Shown: positions 60,692 to 64,000 of the stretch, piece after piece
Layout: every line of letters starts with the position of its first letter
Position numbering within the stretch: position 1 is the stretch's first letter
Assembly (NCBI GenBank): GCA_963966185.1
Contig: CAWZYM010000148.1
Coordinates: forward strand, 663,501 to 727,500
Direction: 5' to 3'
Length of the DNA stretch: 64,000 bases
Source of the DNA: Rhabditoides inermis
Lineage: Eukaryota > Nematoda > Chromadorea > Rhabditida > Rhabditidae
Position numbers and translations under genes: made by a program
The notes under the pieces: generated by a model
The model's database searches: none
What the model was told of the DNA's origin: nothing
The model's input: the letters and a program-made list of their open reading frames with translations, nothing else

Positions 60692-62250
60692 TCACACTCT
60701 CTTCATCTGCCAGATAATACATGTATCAGTTCAACGTTTCACTGTCTTATCGTAACAGTTATTCCAATTCTTCAAACATAAATTGGGATATTATAATCAC
60801 TGATCAACAGTCACATACCTGAGGGACACAAACATAAATGATACATTTTCAGAGAAATCGAGAACACTGTGCTGAGTTTTGCCTTCTGTTCGGCATCACT
60901 TCGACCCCCCTGCAAGTTGTTTCCAAGCAATGATAACATGATAAGCGCTTTTGTATTTATTAGAGAAATTTATGGAAAAGCTGAACAAAATCAACAGTCA
61001 TTTGTCCACAGAGAAAAACATTTACTATAACAACCACCAGTGATGAACTGTTCACTTTTTAGTAACCGAATCCATTGCTTTTCCTTAGTCCATTCTTTTC
61101 GGGACTCGATTCCCTCCCGCGTCTCCATCCATTCCCGGCAAGAGAGAGAGAGAGGGTGGATGTGTGTCTGTTTGCTCGTTTCCCCTGCCAAATGCCTCAA
61201 TGCAATTGGCACACGCCCTCTCGCCGTCCCTCTCCCGTCTGTCCCTCCCCACATCCCACGCTCTCTCCGCCCTCTGCCGCCCGCTCTCTCTTGATGGCTG
61301 GGCGCTGCGACGGCACTCCTAATCTCATTCTACCGTATACCAATAGATCGGGTGGGAGACGTCAGATGGAAGAGATGGAGGAAGGGGGTACGGTAGGAGG
61401 GTGGACGCATGTTCTCTCCCCCTCTCCTCTCGCCCGGAAGAGAACACAGAAACGGCAGAAGGGATCGTATAGTGATATGGGCATGGATACAATAAGATTA
61501 CAACACATCACATATGGTATCCACGCAGCCACATCTATCCATTCTCTATTGACGTTGTCTCTTTGATGTGACCGTTCAAAAAACGACGATTCACAACAAA
61601 AATTCCCGAATACATTGATACGTTGCAAGCGACATAGATGCTCGTCTGGCATTCATCAAGCAGCAATAGGCTATCGACTGTCAAAATCTAATGTTCAATC
61701 GACCATGACATGTGAAGGACCCTTACTGGAAAAGGTCAATTCAAGTGACTCCCTCGACCTCATTAACAAATTGACGTACATGTTTTATTTCATTTGTTAT
61801 AGTTTACTTTATGCCATACAGATCCTTGAAAAAATAGAATAAACCATTACATAATAATAATTTATACGGTTGCATAATACCACGTGAAAAAAATATGATA
61901 CAACAAAACAAAGTTAAATGAGGAGCCACTATTTGAAAGCAGCAGGTTAATACGTTACATAAAATGTGAATTGTGAATATAATCTGACATGTCAGATGTA
62001 AAATCGTAGCAGATTGATACACTATTGCCGATTGTAAAAAAAATGTTGTAATAGTGTTTCAATAAAGGAAAGCGGAAGGATACACATGCACTTTCCTCAT
62101 TCTCTGAACGAGCTAAGCGTACCCGGTCGTTACTCACTCCCCTTCCTCTCCCCCCCCCCCACTTGTCACATGCAGCCGACTCTCCTCTCATATCCCCGCA
62201 TCCTGACTTTCTCATCTACACTCCACTCATCTCACTCAAATCAAGCCAAT
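60692..62250. other. no gene recognised
   Basis: AT-rich with pyrimidine-rich patches at 61200-61300. TACCGTA/TACGGTA heptamers lie near 61333 and 61390. Open frames such as 61075-61566 overlap low-complexity sequence and lack splice sites. Confidence 0.4.
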
Positions 62251-62500
62251 CACGCCAGCCTCGCTGTTTGTGACATGTCAAGCGGCGCGATTCGCTCGCG
62301 TCAACAGAGCGCGCCGCCGATTGGCCCAATCTGTGGTGGGGGCGGGGCTGGGGCGGCTGGCCCCGCCCCCTGATCCCGAGGCACGCCGGGCTACCGTAAG
62401 TCAAGCCGGGTGGCGGGGGCCAGTCGGAGACAGGATTAGCCAGGCTCATGTCGGCTCAGCCGCCTTAAGCTCCCTCGAGTCTGTTACCGTACTGTTACCC
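62251..62500 (+). promoter_or_regulatory. promoter-like GC island before the 62745 gene
   Basis: CGATTGGCCCAATC (paired CCAAT boxes) at about 62319-62332 is followed by GC boxes arranged as an inverted repeat (GGGGCGGGGC at about 62339 and GCCCCGCCCC at about 62361). TACCGTA occurs near 62393 and 62484. The block lies about 250-430 bases upstream of a gene start and is the best promoter candidate in the window. Confidence 0.45.
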
Positions 62501-62744
62501 TCTCACATTTGCCTTCAACTGTGATTTATGGTTTTCTTGTTTCTTTTATGCCCTGCATATTCTACTTATCTTGTATCGTTTGCACAAAACATTTATATTA
62601 CTGTGTACAAAAAAGGAAACTGTGTGTATTGTGTATTGTTGTGAATTTCACATTCTTCGCATTTCGTGTGTTTCGATGCATTATTTTGGTTATAAAACAA
62701 TATCGCTCGCTTTAGTTCTTCCGTTTTCCCGAGTCTAACTTGCA

Positions 62745-63721
62745 ATGTCGGAGGAAGACGAGAAGCCACTGAACTTCTCCGCAAAGAGCAACGGTAGGTG
62801 GGAGAAGGGGAGGAGGGATGATAGGGGGAGACTATTCAAAGTTCATTCAATACGCATACGTTTACTAGAGTTTGATGAGATATGTAGATACTGGCGAAAG
62901 AGTGTTCATTCCCTATTAGCTTGTGGTTGCTGTAAAAATTTCAAAAAAAAACTTACTTCTTCAACTTCAATGAAAAATGATCAAGCGTTTTCGATAGTGC
63001 AAGATACGGAATCATTTCAATTGACCCGGTGTTTGGTCCCGCGCGGAAAATGAGTATCTTCATTCACGTATGTACTCATATTGCCGAAGCCCTAACTAAC
63101 CCTTAGAATGAAGCTATATGTAGAGATACTTAAAGAATACAAATATGGAGAGAATGGAGATATTATATTTGAATCTTTGTTGTTTCGTAGTATGATACTT
63201 CTTGCTGCCCGCACATTTTCAAAATTGTGTGTAAAATTTATTACCGTTCACCAGATAACTCGATAAGACAAGTCGAGAAGCTATACAATTTATCAGAACA
63301 ATCCAATGCGTTGTCGAGCACATAGTCATTCTCCATTCCATACACCGCATGCCCATCAATCGTGACAAGACAAGCACACCCGCTAAGCCCCTTTGCTTTC
63401 TGTCCCCCCCCCCCTCTCTCTCTCATTCTCTCCTCCTCATTTGCCACTTTGATTCCCTCACCTATAGCCAATAATCGTTGTCGTCGGAAATTGTAATTGT
63501 GTGGTTCGATGTGCCTTTTTGATGGTTGAGTGAGGGGGCTGAGGTAATCCCTGTGAGGGAGGAAAGGCAATCACACTGTCATGCTCTCATTTCCCCTTCT
63601 CTATTCTCACGAATGCGACATGTGATGTCACATTGTCAACTAGAACGAGGTGGCAATCGAGGGGAAGCACTCTGATCATTCTAATAGTTTTTCAGGCACC
63701 GAACCCATGTTGGAAAAATAA
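62745..63721 (+). CDS. candidate 24-residue protein gene (two exons)
   Basis: Exon 62745-62793 (MSEEDEKPLNFSAKSN, donor GTAGGT) joins in frame to exon 63696-63721 (acceptor TTTTTCAG, product GTEPMLEK, then TAA). The stop codon overlaps AATAAA (63717-63722), so transcription may end directly after it. The peptide is acidic with no signal sequence. It could be a true micropeptide or one short isoform of a larger gene whose other exons I did not find. The 902-base intron contains no other obvious exon. Confidence 0.45.
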
Positions 63722-63868
63722 ATAAGAGGGTATGACAGTAGTGTTTCAGCCAACTTTAAAGTTGTTCAGTCGATTAAAATCAACTCCCAAATATTAACAT
63801 CAAGAAATAGTGTTTAGAATAAGAAATCGTATTTTCTATTTGCATTGTATTTTCTCCTAATTACTACC

Positions 63869-63888
63869 ATGGCAGGAAACAGTAGTAC
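63869..63888 (+). CDS. possible first coding exon of a gene leaving the window
   Basis: ATG in good context (TACCATGGCA) opens MAGNSST and meets a strong donor GTGAGTGTG at 63889 in phase 2. It starts about 150 bases after the end of the preceding short gene. No further exon lies inside the window, so the product is unknown. Confidence 0.3.
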
Positions 63889-64000
63889 GTGAGTGTGTTT
63901 TGTGTATTCAGTCTATTTTTAGAAGGCTTTTCGTTTCCCCCCTTTCCGCAAAAAAAACCAAAATAAAGTACACATAGATAATGTTCTTTTCATATTTTTA

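Overview
The window looks like nuclear DNA of a nematode, or a close ecdysozoan relative. Genes are cut into many short exons (50-280 bases) by mostly short GT-AG introns (41-70 bases). Most recognisable starts have a splice acceptor 1-20 bases before the ATG, as expected for spliced-leader trans-splicing. The gene set (hunchback/hbl-1-like zinc-finger factor, COMT-like methyltransferase, acid sphingomyelinase, ferroportin, Na/K-ATPase beta, alpha-crystallin protein with a long tail) fits a nematode. I cannot name the species. No prokaryotic, viral, CRISPR or integrated-phage feature was seen.

Layout. 1-360: last exons of a plus-strand gene. 361-3513: repeats (42-base satellite, two foldback elements, tRNA-like sequences). 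3514-5383: a doubtful plus-strand coding fragment, then a small minus-strand membrane-protein gene. 5384-12638: gene-poor, with a terminal-inverted-repeat element, many CT/GA tracts and a third foldback element. 12639-16577: complete 20-exon acid sphingomyelinase (+). 16578-21400: direct repeats, two small plus-strand gene models and a 60-base palindrome. 21578-27060: complete 13-exon hunchback-like gene (-). 27061-33537: large non-coding region upstream of hunchback, with a cluster of octamer (ATGCAAAT) motifs. 33538-35297: 9-exon O-methyltransferase (-). 37198-42522: 19-exon ferroportin (-), with a satellite array in one intron. 42523-47700: mobile-element remnants, including inverted-repeat elements that carry a tRNA-like promoter. 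47774-51583: 12-exon Na/K-ATPase beta subunit (+). 52326-58262: 18-exon alpha-crystallin-domain protein (-). 58263-62744: gene-poor. 62745 to the end: a tiny two-exon gene and the first exon of a gene that runs off the window.

The genes do not form one pathway. They are a developmental regulator plus membrane-transport, lipid, stress and small-molecule enzymes, each with its own upstream region. Exon joins were derived by hand from splice consensus, reading-frame continuity and family resemblance. The six large models keep frame through every junction (591, 834, 225, 509, 320 and 586 residues). I found no convincing previously undescribed system. The most interesting signals are the foldback family whose two arms match each other much better than they match other copies, the inverted-repeat elements with an internal tRNA-like promoter, the satellite shared by three loci, and conserved-looking regulatory signals around the hunchback gene.
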